Shown here piece by piece: positions 56,048-64,000 of a stretch of DNA of 64,000 bases. The translations under genes were made by a program, and so were the position numbers. The stretch lies in NCBI RefSeq assembly GCF_004794465.1, contig NZ_SSDJ01000147.1, forward strand, positions 1 through 64,000, in the 5' to 3' direction. Position 1 is the first letter of the stretch; each line of letters begins with the position of its first letter. Source of the DNA: Microbacterium sp. K24. GTDB taxonomy: Bacteria; Actinomycetota; Actinomycetes; Actinomycetales; Microbacteriaceae. The notes under the pieces are model-generated. The model saw nothing but the letters and a program-made list of their open reading frames with translations. It was not told the DNA's origin and did not search any database.

Positions 56048-56269
56048 TCAGAAGTCGGTGCGCTTGACGAGCCCGCGGTTCGTGCGGATATGCTCGTAGT
56101 CCCATTGGATGTCGCGGGCCGCCGACAGCCATGCGGCCAGGGCGTCGACGTCGATGTCGTCCACGTCGGTGAAACGCGCTTCCGCGGCCTCGAAGCTGCC
56201 GGACGCGGCGAGCCCCTCTGCGCCGAACGACTGGCCGCTCCAGCTGTGCGGGCGGATCCACCCTGCCAA
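56048..56269 (-). CDS. Small hypothetical protein (73 aa)
   Basis: 73 residues with a clear folded pattern (DIDVDALAAWLSAARDIQWDYEHIRTNRGLVKRTDF). It begins 6 bases after the stop of the FUSC gene on the same strand, so it is likely the second gene of that unit. Tryptophan-rich for its length. I recognise no family. Confidence 0.62.
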   Translation of the reverse strand: MAGWIRPHSWSGQSFGAEGLAASGSFEAAEARFTDVDDIDVDALAAWLSAARDIQWDYEHIRTNRGLVKRTDF

Positions 56270-56275
56270 GGGGTC

Positions 56276-57313
56276 TCAGCGGCTCTCCGGCATCGCCCGC
56301 GGATGCAGGAGCCCGGATGCCGCTCCCAGAGCCGCACCGACGACCGTGTCGACGATGCGCTCTCCCGCCACGTCCATCGAGCCGATGTCTCCGGTCGCCG
56401 CCCCGGTGAGGAGCAGGACGAGCGGAGTGATGAAGACGAGCGCGAGAGCATAGTGTCGCACGACGACCAGCTCGATCGTGAACTGCAGCGCCGCCAGCAG
56501 GAGCGCCAGCCAGACGCCTGACGGATGCAGCAGCGCGAGCACCGCGTAGACGCCCGCTCCGACGACCGTGCCGAGCATGCGGTGCAGTCCGCGTTGGAAC
56601 GCCGCCTTCCTCGCCGCTGCGACGCCGATGACCGCGACCGCCGACCCGACGATCCAGTACGTGCGTGCGGGATCGATGACGAGTCCGAGGAGCACGCCGA
56701 CGACGGCGACGATGCCGACGCGCAGCACCAGGATGCGGGAGTCCGCTCCCAGAGAGGGCCCGGGAAGCAGGTCCCGCACAGGTCGGGAGGGCGTCGTGCG
56801 AGTGCGCCGCAGCAGCAGGGGTGCCATCGCGACCAGGTACGAGAACGCGCAGCCGGCCGTCAGCGCGGCGATGTAGACGACCGGTGTGATCGCCGAGACG
56901 TCGACCACGTGCGCCGAGAGCCCGAAGACCAGCACGAAGAACAGCGGACCCGGCGGGCCGAGACGGAAGCCGAAGGCGAGCGCCGCCGAGGCGACCGCCA
57001 CGATCACGACACCGGCGCTCACCAGCCACACGTTTCCTGCGAGGAGCACGCCGAACACGGCGCTGAGGAGGAGGCCGGCCGCGACCAGCGGCAGCACCCG
57101 TGCGCGGTCGACGGCGGGCGCGGAGCCGAGATACAGCACCGTGAAGGCACCGCTCGCCGCGACATAGCCGAGCGCCGGCTGACCGAGAAGGGTCATCACC
57201 GCGATCGGCGCCCCGATGCCCAGCGCGGCCTGCAGTGCGAGCGGCCAGCGCGGGCCTCGTGAAGGGGCGAAGGCGAAGAGGCTCACCCTTCCATTGTCGT
57301 CCCCGCTCGGCAT
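56276..57313 (-). CDS. FUSC-family membrane protein
   Basis: 345 residues. Two sets of helices flank a central loop (TTPSRPVRDLLPGPSLGADSRILVLRVGIVAVVG). The second set (YWIVGSAVAVIGVAAARKAAFQRGLHRMLGTVVGAG) is the conserved fusaric-acid-resistance/AaeB-like motif. It probably exports aromatic acids or related compounds. It is the shorter, single-chain type without a soluble cytosolic domain. It lies 4 bases after the start-proximal end of the NAD(P)H-binding gene's stop, possibly co-transcribed. Confidence 0.87.
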   Translation of the reverse strand: MPSGDDNGRVSLFAFAPSRGPRWPLALQAALGIGAPIAVMTLLGQPALGYVAASGAFTVLYLGSAPAVDRARVLPLVAAGLLLSAVFGVLLAGNVWLVSAGVVIVAVASAALAFGFRLGPPGPLFFVLVFGLSAHVVDVSAITPVVYIAALTAGCAFSYLVAMAPLLLRRTRTTPSRPVRDLLPGPSLGADSRILVLRVGIVAVVGVLLGLVIDPARTYWIVGSAVAVIGVAAARKAAFQRGLHRMLGTVVGAGVYAVLALLHPSGVWLALLLAALQFTIELVVVRHYALALVFITPLVLLLTGAATGDIGSMDVAGERIVDTVVGAALGAASGLLHPRAMPESR

Positions 57314-57316
57314 CCG

Positions 57317-58057
57317 TCAGCGCGCGGCGAGCCACTCCTCGAACGTCTGGCGTCCCAGAACGGCATCCGGTCCGGGCAGCGCGTCTCCGGCACGCATGCC
57401 CGCCATCTGGGGGCCGGGGACGTTGAGCGCGGGAATCCACCCGCGATGCCCTTCACGGCGCGCATACGAGCGGATCATCTGCGCCAGCTGCTCCTCGCGC
57501 GGGCCGGCGAGGTCCCGCACACGCCCCTGCGGCTCTCCGGCGGCGAGGTCGGCGAGCCGCTCGCCGACCTCGCGAGCGGCGATCGGCTGCGTGCGCGCGT
57601 TCGGCGCGAGATGCACGGGACCGACCTTCGCCCGCGCGAACATCTGCGCGGCGAACTCGTGGAACTGCGTCGCCCGGAGGATCGTCCAGGGTACGGGCGA
57701 GCGCTCCACGACCTTCTCCTGCGCGACCTTGCCCGCGTAGTAGTCGTAGGGGATGCGATCGATCCCGACGATCGACAGCAGCACGATGTGCGCGACGCCG
57801 GCGTCCGCGGCCGCCGAGACGAGGTTCCCGGTCGCGGCGGTGAAGAACTCGATGGCCGCGGCGGCCTTGAGGGTCTCGATGCTCGCGACGTCGATCACGG
57901 CGTCGACGTGACGCAGAGCCGCATCGAGGCCCGTCCCCGTGACGAGGTCGACGCCGTGGGAACGGGAGAGGACGACGGCCTCGTGGCCTGCGGCTCGCAG
58001 CGCCTCGACCGTGTGCCGACCGACGACTCCGGTACCTCCTGCGACCGCGATCCTCAT
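57317..58057 (-). CDS. NAD(P)H-binding SDR-type oxidoreductase, ECF41 partner
   Basis: 246 residues from ATG 58057, with AAGGAGAA upstream; a short upstream extension (MSMQEGESP) is unlikely. MRIAVAGGTGVVGRHTVEALRAAGHE is the nucleotide-binding loop of atypical SDRs (NmrA-like), and VAHIVLLSIVGIDRIPYDYYAGKVAQEKVV contains the Y-x-x-x-K. It is divergent from the SigJ-type sigma factor and has a clear ECF41 promoter (58093-58119). Genes for such oxidoreductases are the usual regulated partners of ECF41 sigma factors. Confidence 0.9.
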   Translation of the reverse strand: MRIAVAGGTGVVGRHTVEALRAAGHEAVVLSRSHGVDLVTGTGLDAALRHVDAVIDVASIETLKAAAAIEFFTAATGNLVSAAADAGVAHIVLLSIVGIDRIPYDYYAGKVAQEKVVERSPVPWTILRATQFHEFAAQMFARAKVGPVHLAPNARTQPIAAREVGERLADLAAGEPQGRVRDLAGPREEQLAQMIRSYARREGHRGWIPALNVPGPQMAGMRAGDALPGPDAVLGRQTFEEWLAAR

Positions 58058-58092
58058 GGGGGATTCTCCTTCTTGCATGCTCATACTCCTCC

Positions 58093-58119
58093 GACGCGGC
58101 AGCCGCGGCGAATGTGAGG
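58093..58119 (-). promoter_or_regulatory. ECF41-type promoter for the oxidoreductase gene
   Basis: On the minus strand CCTCACA (58119-58113), a 16-base spacer and CGTC (58096-58093) match the published ECF41 pattern TGTCACA-N16/17-CGTC at six of seven and four of four positions. It lies 36 bases upstream of the oxidoreductase start codon and 57 bases from the sigma gene, so the sigma factor should drive its divergent partner. Confidence 0.8.
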
Positions 58120-58175
58120 CGCGCGCGTGAGACTCGTGTCGACGGATCGTCCGATGGGGGACAGGATAGGAGTCG

Positions 58176-59057
58176 ATGGATGACATCGACGCTCTCGAAG
58201 CCGAACGCCGGAACCTCCTCGCTCGCGCGTACCGCATGCTCGGCACCGTCGCCGACGCGGAGGATGCCGTGCAGGAGACGTATGTGCGCTGGTACCGCCT
58301 CTCCGACGTGGAGCGCGCGAAGATCGTCAATCCGGCCGCGTGGCTCATGCGCGTCGCGGGCCGCATCTGCCTCGACGTGCTGGGATCGGCCCGCGTGCGA
58401 CGGGAGAGCTACGTCGGACCGTGGCTTCCCGAACCGCTGCCGCGCAGTTCGCCTCTGGTCGCGACCGCACAGCTCGACCCGCTCGACCGTGTCACCCTCG
58501 ACGAATCGGTGAGCATGGCGCTGCTGGTGGTGCTCGAATCGCTCACGCCGGCGGAACGCGTCTCGTTCGTGCTGCACGACGTGTTCGGGGTGCCGTTCGC
58601 CGAGATCGCCGAGACGGTCGGCAGGAGCCAGGACGCCGTTCGTCAGCTCGCCTCGCAGGGACGACGTCGGGTGCGGGATCGCCGCGAGGGCATGGCCACG
58701 CGGGAGCAGCACGACGCGGTGGCGAAGGCGTTCCTCGCGGCGTCCTCGACGGGCGAGTTGCAGCAGCTCATCTCGCTGCTCGACCCCGACGTCGTGCTGC
58801 GCTCCGACGGCGGGGGCAAGATGTCTGCGGCGCGTCGCCCGGTGGTCGGCCCCGACCGCGTGGCGCGCTTCCTGCTCGGGATCCCGCGTCTCAATCCGGG
58901 GATCGAGCTCAGCGTCACCGAGACCGCCGACGGTATCGCGCTGCTCGCGACGCTGGACGGTCGCACGGATTCCGTGACCTCCTTCGTGGTCGCCGACGGC
59001 CGTATCACCGAGATCTTCATCGTGCGGAATCCCGACAAGCTCACGCAGTGGCAGTGA
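58176..59057 (+). CDS. sigJ: SigJ/ECF41-family RNA polymerase sigma factor
   Basis: 293 residues, longer than ordinary ECF sigma factors. Residues about 7-170 are sigma regions 2 and 4 (EAERRNLLARAYRMLGTVADAEDAVQETYVRWY; PFAEIAETVGRSQDAVRQLASQGRRRV). Residues about 180-293 are a SnoaL-like domain (FLAASSTGELQQLISLLDPDVVLRSDGGGKMSAARRP) that tunes sigma activity and stands in for an anti-sigma factor. The matching promoter is on the other side of the divergent gap. GGATAGGAG precedes the ATG. Confidence 0.93.
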   Translation: MDDIDALEAERRNLLARAYRMLGTVADAEDAVQETYVRWYRLSDVERAKIVNPAAWLMRVAGRICLDVLGSARVRRESYVGPWLPEPLPRSSPLVATAQLDPLDRVTLDESVSMALLVVLESLTPAERVSFVLHDVFGVPFAEIAETVGRSQDAVRQLASQGRRRVRDRREGMATREQHDAVAKAFLAASSTGELQQLISLLDPDVVLRSDGGGKMSAARRPVVGPDRVARFLLGIPRLNPGIELSVTETADGIALLATLDGRTDSVTSFVVADGRITEIFIVRNPDKLTQWQ

Positions 59058-59073
59058 TGCGTCGATCGCTACG

Positions 59074-60483
59074 ATGACGACTGTGACGACACCGACCGTG
59101 CGCCCCGGCATCGACGACCGCCTCTCCCAGATGATCCGGCTCCCGACCGTCTCGGCCGAGCTCGAGGAGCGCGGCGCCGGGCCGTTCGAGGAATTCGTCG
59201 CTCTGCTGGCGGAACTCTATCCGCTCACCCACGAGAGGCTGCGGCTGGAACGGCACACGGACTTCGGGCTCCTGTACCACTGGGCAGGACGCGGCGCGGC
59301 ATCCGACGGGCCCGTGGTGCTGATGGCGCATTACGACGTCGTGCCCGTCGATGAGAGCGACGCCTGGACGCACCCGCCGTTCGCCGGAGTCATCGCCGAC
59401 GGCTCGGTCCACGGCCGCGGAGCGCTCGATGACAAGGGGCCGCTGATCGTCGTGCTGGAGGCGGTCGAGAACCTGCTCTCCGACGGATTCGTTCCCGCCC
59501 GCGACGTGTATCTCTCCTTCGGCGGCAACGAGGAGACGTACGGTCGCGCGGCGGAGGAGATCTCGCGGGTCCTCCGCGACCGCGGGGTCGTGCCGTGGCT
59601 CGTGGTCGACGAGGGCGGGGCGGTCGTGGATGCACCGCTGCCCTTCGTGCCGGGGCGTGCGGCGATGATCGGTGTCGGGGAGAAGGGCGTGCTGACGGTG
59701 CGGCTGTTGGCTCGCGGTGACGGCGGACACGCCTCCGCCCCGCCCACGCTCACCGCCGTGCGGCGCATCGCCCGCGCCGTCGACCGGCTCGGACCGACCA
59801 CCTTCCGCCCGCACGCGTCGCGCGCGATCCTCCGGATGCTGACGCAGCTCGCCGCGCAGACTCCGGGCCCGGCGCGCCACCTGCTGCGTCTGCTCGGATC
59901 GACGCCGCTGCTGACCGCGAGAGTCTTCGCCGCGCTGGGTGGGGAACCTGCGGCGCTCGTCCGGACGACGGTCGCGCCGACCATGCAATCCGGCGGAACC
60001 GCGGCGAACGTGCTTCCTTCCCAGGCCGCAGCGACCCTGAACCTGCGCATCGCGCTGGGCGAGACGACGCAGCAGGCGGTGTTCCGCGTGCGCCGCCGCA
60101 TCCGGGATCCGCTCATCTCGGTCGAGGTGCTCGAGGCGAGCGAGCCGTCGCCCGAGTCGGCGACCGACAACCCGCAGTTCGCCCTGCTCGCAGAGGCGCT
60201 CGCGGTGTCGCATCCGGGCGTCCCTGCGGTGCCGTACGTGATGATGGCGGCGACGGACTCGCGACACTTCCACCGCTTCTCGCCGGCTGTCTACCGCTTC
60301 GCTCCGCTGGACATGTCGAACGCGCAGCGCGCCTCGATCCACGGGGTCGACGAGAGCGTCGAGATCGCCGCGCTGGAACGCGGAGAGCGCTTCCATCGCG
60401 CGCTCCTCGAACGGCTGCAGTGCCCTTCGACTCGTCGCTCCGCTCCTCGTTCAGTGACCGGCCCCGAAAAGGAACTCTCATGA
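59074..60483 (+). CDS. M20-family metallopeptidase
   Basis: 469 residues. The zinc ligands are in VVLMAHYDVVPVDESD (H), GRGALDDKGPLI (D) and FGGNEETYGRAAEE (E-E), with H in AATDSRHFHRF. The dimerisation lid domain spans about 200-330 (AMIGVGEKGVLTVRLLARGDGGHASAPP). It resembles carboxypeptidase S and acetylornithine-deacetylase-like enzymes; it probably hydrolyses a dipeptide or N-acyl amino acid. It follows sigJ by 16 bases and overlaps the next transporter gene (ATGA), so both may be one operon. Confidence 0.92.
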   Translation: MTTVTTPTVRPGIDDRLSQMIRLPTVSAELEERGAGPFEEFVALLAELYPLTHERLRLERHTDFGLLYHWAGRGAASDGPVVLMAHYDVVPVDESDAWTHPPFAGVIADGSVHGRGALDDKGPLIVVLEAVENLLSDGFVPARDVYLSFGGNEETYGRAAEEISRVLRDRGVVPWLVVDEGGAVVDAPLPFVPGRAAMIGVGEKGVLTVRLLARGDGGHASAPPTLTAVRRIARAVDRLGPTTFRPHASRAILRMLTQLAAQTPGPARHLLRLLGSTPLLTARVFAALGGEPAALVRTTVAPTMQSGGTAANVLPSQAAATLNLRIALGETTQQAVFRVRRRIRDPLISVEVLEASEPSPESATDNPQFALLAEALAVSHPGVPAVPYVMMAATDSRHFHRFSPAVYRFAPLDMSNAQRASIHGVDESVEIAALERGERFHRALLERLQCPSTRRSAPRSVTGPEKELS

Positions 60484-61943
60484 CGCGCAATCGCACGCTG
60501 GGCACTCTCGCCGTCGTCGTCGGCTTCCTCGCCTTCGTCGAGTTCACGAGCGGCGTGCTGCAGGGCTACTACACGCCCATGCTCACCGACATCGCCCGTC
60601 ATCTCGGCATCCACGACGCCGACGTGAACTGGCTCGAGGGCGCGCAGCTCATGCTGTCCGCCCTCGTGGTCCCGGCGTTCGCGAAGCTCGGCGACATGGT
60701 CGGCCACAAGCGGATGCTGCTGATCTCGACGGCGCTCACCGCGGCGGCCGCGCTGGTGCTGCCGTTCACCGATTCGTTCGCCGTCTTCCTCGCCGCGTGG
60801 GCGCTGATGGGCTTCTACGTCGTCTGGCTCCCGCTGGAGATCGCCCTCATCTGGTCGCGTTCTCGGCGGATGGAGGGGCGTTCGTCGATCACGGCGAAAG
60901 CGGCCGGGCTCCTCGTCGCCGCGCTCGAGGGCGGCGCGATCATCGGTGCCCTCGTCGGCGGCGCGCTGATCGATGTCCTTCCGCTCACGGTCGTGCTCCT
61001 CGTGCCGGCCGTTCTCATCGTCGTCTGCTTCTTCGTGATCCTCTTCGGCGTGAAAGAATCGCCGGATCCGACCGGGGGAGTGTTCGACACGGTCGGGCTC
61101 GTGCTGATCTCCCTCGCGCTGGTCTGCTTCACCGGCGGTCTCAGCCTGCTCCGCCTCGAGGGGGGGCTCGGGAATCCCTGGTCGTGGACCGTCGTCGTCC
61201 TGGGGCTGCTGTTGGTGATCCCTTTCGTGCTGTGGGAACTGCGCTCGGACGACCCGCTCATCGACGTGCGCATGTTCCGCTCGCCCGCGCTCGGCCCGGT
61301 CTTCCTCACCGCGGGCCTCTTCGGGGTGAGCGTGCTCGGTGCGCAGGCCCCGCTGTCGACCTTCGCCCGCACTGATCCCGACGTGTACGGCTATGGACTC
61401 GGGACGACCGGATTCGCGACCTCGCTGATCATCGGGATCTACCTCATCGCCATGATCACGGGTGCGCTGCTCTTCCCGACGATCGCGCGACGTCTGTCGC
61501 CGCGGTTGACACTCATGGGCGCCTCCGTGCTCGTCGGGTTCGGGTTCCTGCTGTTTCTGCCCTTCCACCATGAGTATGCGCAGGTCATCACCAACATGGT
61601 GGTGGTCGGCCTCGGGTCGGGTGCTCTCGTCGCCGCGCTGCCGGCGGCCGCGGCATCCGCTGCTCCGGCCACGCAGACGGGCGTCGCGACCGGCCTCACC
61701 AACTCGGTGAAGACCGTCGGCGGAGCGATCGCGTCGTGCGTCTTCGGCATCGCGCTGCTCAACGGGGTGGCGAGCACGGCGGCCGGCGCCGCCGAGGGCA
61801 CGGCGGGATCGCTGGCCGGTTACTTCACGGTGTGGCTCGTCTGCGGTGTGACCGCGCTCGCCGCGGCGGTGCTGCTCGTGTTCGTGCCCAAAGCGGCTTT
61901 CACCGATCGGTCGGTCGAGACGGAAACGGCGCCGGCCGTCTGA
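60480..61943 (+). CDS. MFS transporter, 14-helix (DHA2-type)
   Basis: 487 residues from ATG 60480, overlapping the peptidase stop. Fourteen hydrophobic helices. The motif GDMVGHKRMLLIS after helix 2 is MFS motif A, and GAIIGALVGGALIDVLPL contains motif C, typical of drug:H+ antiporters. With the M20 peptidase it may import or export a peptide, amino acid or amidated compound. The function is uncertain. Confidence 0.9.
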   Translation: MTRNRTLGTLAVVVGFLAFVEFTSGVLQGYYTPMLTDIARHLGIHDADVNWLEGAQLMLSALVVPAFAKLGDMVGHKRMLLISTALTAAAALVLPFTDSFAVFLAAWALMGFYVVWLPLEIALIWSRSRRMEGRSSITAKAAGLLVAALEGGAIIGALVGGALIDVLPLTVVLLVPAVLIVVCFFVILFGVKESPDPTGGVFDTVGLVLISLALVCFTGGLSLLRLEGGLGNPWSWTVVVLGLLLVIPFVLWELRSDDPLIDVRMFRSPALGPVFLTAGLFGVSVLGAQAPLSTFARTDPDVYGYGLGTTGFATSLIIGIYLIAMITGALLFPTIARRLSPRLTLMGASVLVGFGFLLFLPFHHEYAQVITNMVVVGLGSGALVAALPAAAASAAPATQTGVATGLTNSVKTVGGAIASCVFGIALLNGVASTAAGAAEGTAGSLAGYFTVWLVCGVTALAAAVLLVFVPKAAFTDRSVETETAPAV

Positions 61944-61945
61944 GA

Positions 61946-62344
61946 TCAGCGGCCGCCGCGTCGGCCGTCCTGCCCGAACGTGGCCGGGTCGACCGGCCGT
62001 TTCGCCCGCGGGAGGTTCGCCACGACGAGCAGGTACGAATCCGTGACGAGGTCCTCGATCAGCTCAGGATCCAGGTCTCCGGAGGGGTTCACCGTGATCC
62101 AGTGCTTCTTGTTCATGTGATAGCCGGGGGTTATCGCGTCGAACTGTTCGCGGAGCGCCTTGCTGTCCTCCGGATCGGCCTTCAGGGTCACCCTCGGATC
62201 ACCGGCGACATCCATCATCAACAGGAACACCTTGTCCCGCACCTTGAAGACCTCCCATTCGGGTCCGAACGGGTATTCCAAGACGGCACCGGGCAGCTCG
62301 TCGACCCGTGCCCGAGCACATTCCTGCAGTTCCTCGCCGTTCAC
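61946..62344 (-). CDS. MmcQ/YjbR-family protein
   Basis: 132 residues. The fold is a CyaY-like double-wing; GPEWEVFKVRDKVFLLMMDVAGDPRVTLKADPEDSKALREQF and HMNKKHWITVNPSGDLDPELIEDLVTDSYLLVVANLPRAKR are the conserved segments. Proteins of this family are sometimes called DNA-binding, but the activity is poorly defined. Convergent with the MFS gene, which ends 2 bases away. Confidence 0.9.
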   Translation of the reverse strand: MNGEELQECARARVDELPGAVLEYPFGPEWEVFKVRDKVFLLMMDVAGDPRVTLKADPEDSKALREQFDAITPGYHMNKKHWITVNPSGDLDPELIEDLVTDSYLLVVANLPRAKRPVDPATFGQDGRRGGR

Positions 62345-62398
62345 GTGGGCTCCTTCATTCTGGGTCTCTTCACTCTGCCGCAGCGTCGGCGCACGCAG

Positions 62399-63226
62399 TC
62401 AGGCGCGCACGAGGTCGAGCGCTCGCGTGATCTCCGGCCACGCGAGCGCTCCGAGTTCGGCGTCGGCATCGGGTGAGCCCCCGCGCGCCATCGCCTGTCC
62501 GCCCACGACAGCGGTCTCGCCGGGCAGCAGGAGACGGTGACCGGCTGCGGGATGGGTGACGATGACGGTGTCGAGGCCGGCGGCCGTGCGCCGGCGCGCG
62601 AGGCGGTCGGCGAACGGGACGCTCGGCCACACCTGGTCGTCACCTCCGGCGACGAGGACGAGATCCCCGACGATGTCCTCGGCGCGGATCGTGGCGGCGA
62701 CGGACAGCTCCGGATGATGCTCGATGCTCGACTCGTACAGCGAGCGGTACGCGGGCGGATCGGTGTCCGCCCGCCAGGACGAGTCGAACGGCATGGCCGG
62801 AAGGGGGTTTCCGCCATGCGTCCAATGCGACGACCAGCGGCCGTCTGCGACTCCCGACCAGACGACCGATGAGGGCGAGACAGCGATGGTCGCATCCGTC
62901 GGATGCACGGATGCCGTGACGAGTGCGGCCTCGGCGCCGAACGACGTCCCGAAGATCGCCACGCGATCGCTGTCCCGCCGCAGCAGTTCGAGCTGCTCGA
63001 TGAACAGCTCGATCGGCACCTCGTGCGGCGCGGGCCGCTGCCCGACACCGCCGAACCAGCGGATGGCCCGCACGCGAGCGCCGTGCTGCGCGAGCAGGTC
63101 TGCGCGTTCGTTCTCGATGCGTCCGCTGGAGCCGGCGAGCAGCAGCACGGCGGTCCCGGAGGCGCACTCCGGGTGCGCGTCGTGAAGATCGGCCAGGTCG
63201 AGCGACCCGCTGTGCAGCGGGGTCAT
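62399..63226 (-). CDS. Alpha/beta hydrolase with BAAT/acyl-CoA thioesterase-like C-terminus
   Basis: 275 residues. VAIFGTSFGAEAALVTA contains the nucleophile elbow (G-T-S-F-G), and the rest (GDLVLVAGGDDQVWPSVPFAD; THPAAGHRLLLPGE) gives the Asp and His of the triad. The C-terminal pattern is that of the BAAT_C group, acyl-CoA thioesterases and bile-acid-CoA amino acid transferases. The native substrate is unknown. Its start overlaps the coiled-coil gene stop (ATGA), so the two are made together. Confidence 0.88.
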   Translation of the reverse strand: MTPLHSGSLDLADLHDAHPECASGTAVLLLAGSSGRIENERADLLAQHGARVRAIRWFGGVGQRPAPHEVPIELFIEQLELLRRDSDRVAIFGTSFGAEAALVTASVHPTDATIAVSPSSVVWSGVADGRWSSHWTHGGNPLPAMPFDSSWRADTDPPAYRSLYESSIEHHPELSVAATIRAEDIVGDLVLVAGGDDQVWPSVPFADRLARRRTAAGLDTVIVTHPAAGHRLLLPGETAVVGGQAMARGGSPDADAELGALAWPEITRALDLVRA

Positions 63227-63516
63227 CCGTCGCGGTCGATGCCGAAGGTACGCTTAACGATCGCCTGCACGTCTCGGTCGAGTCCGTCGATGCGGGTGTT
63301 CACGGCATCGAACCGTGCGTTCATCTCGTTGCGGAGCCCGCCGATCTGCCCGTTCATCTCGTTGCGGAGCCCGCCGATCTGGCCGTTCATCTCGTTGCGG
63401 AGTCCGCCGATCTCGGTCCGGAGGATGCGGACGAACAGCGTGGAGACGACCGTGAGGGTGCCGAACATCAGCGCGGTGAACGAGCCGATCATGGTCCAGA
63501 TCTGCGCGTCGTTCAT
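63223..63516 (-). CDS. Membrane-anchored coiled-coil protein with 11-residue repeats
   Basis: 97 residues from ATG 63516, which has GAGGAG 9 bases upstream. An N-terminal helix (about 9-31, SFTALMFGTLTVVSTLFVRIL) anchors it. Three near-identical units of IGGLRNEMNGQ follow (36-67), then RFDAVNTRIDGLDRDVQAIVKRTFGI, all with heptad-like hydrophobic spacing, so it is a coiled coil. Family members of this type are small accessory proteins of unknown role. Start overlap with the hydrolase gene downstream (ATGA) implies coupled expression. Confidence 0.8.
   Translation of the reverse strand: MNDAQIWTMIGSFTALMFGTLTVVSTLFVRILRTEIGGLRNEMNGQIGGLRNEMNGQIGGLRNEMNARFDAVNTRIDGLDRDVQAIVKRTFGIDRDG
63325..63413 (-). 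repeat. 33-bp tandem repeat inside the coiled-coil gene
   Basis: Two complete 33-bp units (63325-63357, 63358-63390) and the first 23 bases of a third (63391-63413). The units begin CTCGTTGCGGAG and differ at only one or two bases. Each codes for the 11-residue coiled-coil unit, so changes in number keep the frame. Confidence 0.9.
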
Positions 63517-63644
63517 GAATCCCATCTCCTCATCGTGGCATCGATCCGGCAAGCCTGCCAGAGCTCGCGGGCGAACATATCGGTTCCCCACGAAACGCGG
63601 ACAACGCTTCTCCACCCGTGTCTGTGGAGGAGATGCGAGAGGCC

Positions 63645-63666
63645 GGGCGGTGGGTGTCCACCGCCC
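63645..63666 (-). terminator. Terminator of rtcB
   Basis: GGGCGGTGG (63645-63653), loop GTGT, CCACCGCCC (63658-63666): a perfect 9-bp stem 12 bases after the rtcB stop on the minus strand. Confidence 0.75.
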
Positions 63667-63677
63667 GCCCCCTCGTC

Positions 63678-64000
63678 TCAGTCGCCCTTCACGTTGACGA
63701 GCTGCCGCAGCGTGTGCCGGATCGATACGAGGCTCGCGGCATCCGCCATCACCTGGTCGATGGGCTTGTACGCCTGCGGGATCTCATCGATGAAGGCGTC
63801 CGTGTCACGGAACTCGATCCCCGCCATCGCCTCCCGCAGCTGCTCGTGCGTGAACGTCTTCCGTGCCGTCGACCGGGAGAAGTTCCGGCCGGCGCCGTGC
63901 GGCGAGGAGTTCAGCGACTGCGGGTCGCCGAGTCCCTCGACCACGTACGAGGCCGTGCCCATCGAGCCGGGGATGAGCCCGGGCCGACCGGCATCCGCCT
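63678..64000 (-). CDS. rtcB: RNA-splicing ligase RtcB, C-terminal part
   Basis: The gene enters from beyond the right edge; 107 codons of its 3' end are visible, open through base 64000. LIPGSMGTASYVVEGLGDPQSLNSSPHGAGRNFSRSTARKTF is the RtcB active site; the His in SPHGAGR is guanylylated and the region binds Mn2+. The C-terminus (AYKPIDQVMADAASLVSIRHTLRQLVNVKGD) is complete. RtcB joins 3'-phosphate (or 2',3'-cyclic phosphate) RNA ends to 5'-OH ends with GTP and Mn2+. The ATG at 63962 is internal, not the start. Confidence 0.94.
   Translation of the reverse strand, partial: ADAGRPGLIPGSMGTASYVVEGLGDPQSLNSSPHGAGRNFSRSTARKTFTHEQLREAMAGIEFRDTDAFIDEIPQAYKPIDQVMADAASLVSIRHTLRQLVNVKGD

Noticed and set aside
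63325..63413. CRISPR-like array
   Set aside because: Units are contiguous with no spacers and keep the reading frame of a protein.
1..64000. tRNA, rRNA, CRISPR array, transposase or replication origin
   Set aside because: I looked for T-loop and acceptor-stem signatures, rRNA segments, spaced repeats and transposase motifs and saw none I could support.

Overview
The window is about 70% G+C, densely coded on both strands, and carries a typical actinobacterial gene set: a DevS/DevR-like oxygen-sensing pair, an ECF41 (SigJ-type) sigma factor, MmyB-type XRE regulators, a CmtR-like metal sensor, an arsenate reductase of the mycothiol type, chromosomal-type Erm and Arr resistance genes, and yybP-ykoY control of a TerC transporter. 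Taken together this suggests a Microbacteriaceae chromosome, most likely Microbacterium. I see no tRNA, rRNA, CRISPR array, transposase or recombinase gene.

Layout. 1-4.6 kb: end of a membrane protein, then a membrane flavocytochrome-type reductase, an FMN-binding lipid-side partner and its flavin transferase ApbE, facing a two-component system. 4.66-14.28 kb: an accessory block cut into four segments by five similar, same-orientation sites. Each site is a 22-26 bp palindrome around AACGATCGTT followed by accessory repeats, as in a serine-resolvase res site. The segments hold (1) an lgt copy plus a persulfide-detoxification operon (CstR-like repressor, two tiny Cys proteins, thioredoxin, persulfide dioxygenase-rhodanese, TauE, DUF4395 and rhodanese lipoprotein), (2) a lone lipoprotein, (3) a lone hypothetical gene, (4) a SulP transporter with a MerR regulator. 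This looks like a tandem cassette array and is the most unusual thing in the window.

14.5-20.9 kb: VanZ, then a DevRS-like hypoxia/redox regulon (membrane protein, DoxX, universal stress protein, GAF-GAF kinase with the DevS haem-ligand motif, DevR-like regulator, flavodoxin-like protein, PNPOx-like protein) with four copies of a GGGAC(C/T)TTCG(G/A)CCCT box. 21-34 kb: housekeeping and peripheral metabolism (DUF389, Arr, Gfo/Idh, cupin, alcohol dehydrogenase, aldo-keto reductase, nuclease, desaturase, SDR, VOC proteins), with two MmyB-type regulators beside reductases and a TetR regulator with a clear 29-bp operator. 34.1-36.7 kb: arsenic cluster (ArsR, FAD oxidoreductase, ArsC) without a visible efflux pump.

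36.8-46.2 kb: secreted phosphodiesterase, riboswitch-controlled TerC, CNNM transporter, arginase-family enzyme, SDR, CmtR-CDF metal pair, and a sigma factor fused to an anti-sigma-like membrane and Ig-like region. 46.4-53 kb: small export protein, DesK-type two-component pair, erm with a leader peptide and attenuator hairpins, hydrolase, MFS and LysR. 53-64 kb: MGMT, threonine synthase, VOC, thioredoxin-fold protein, FUSC, the ECF41 sigma factor with its divergent target and promoter, an M20 peptidase/MFS operon, MmcQ/YjbR, a hydrolase with a repeat-bearing coiled-coil protein, and the end of RtcB. Only one gene-free stretch exceeds 300 bases (14091-14481); it holds the last res-like site and an 18-bp direct repeat.
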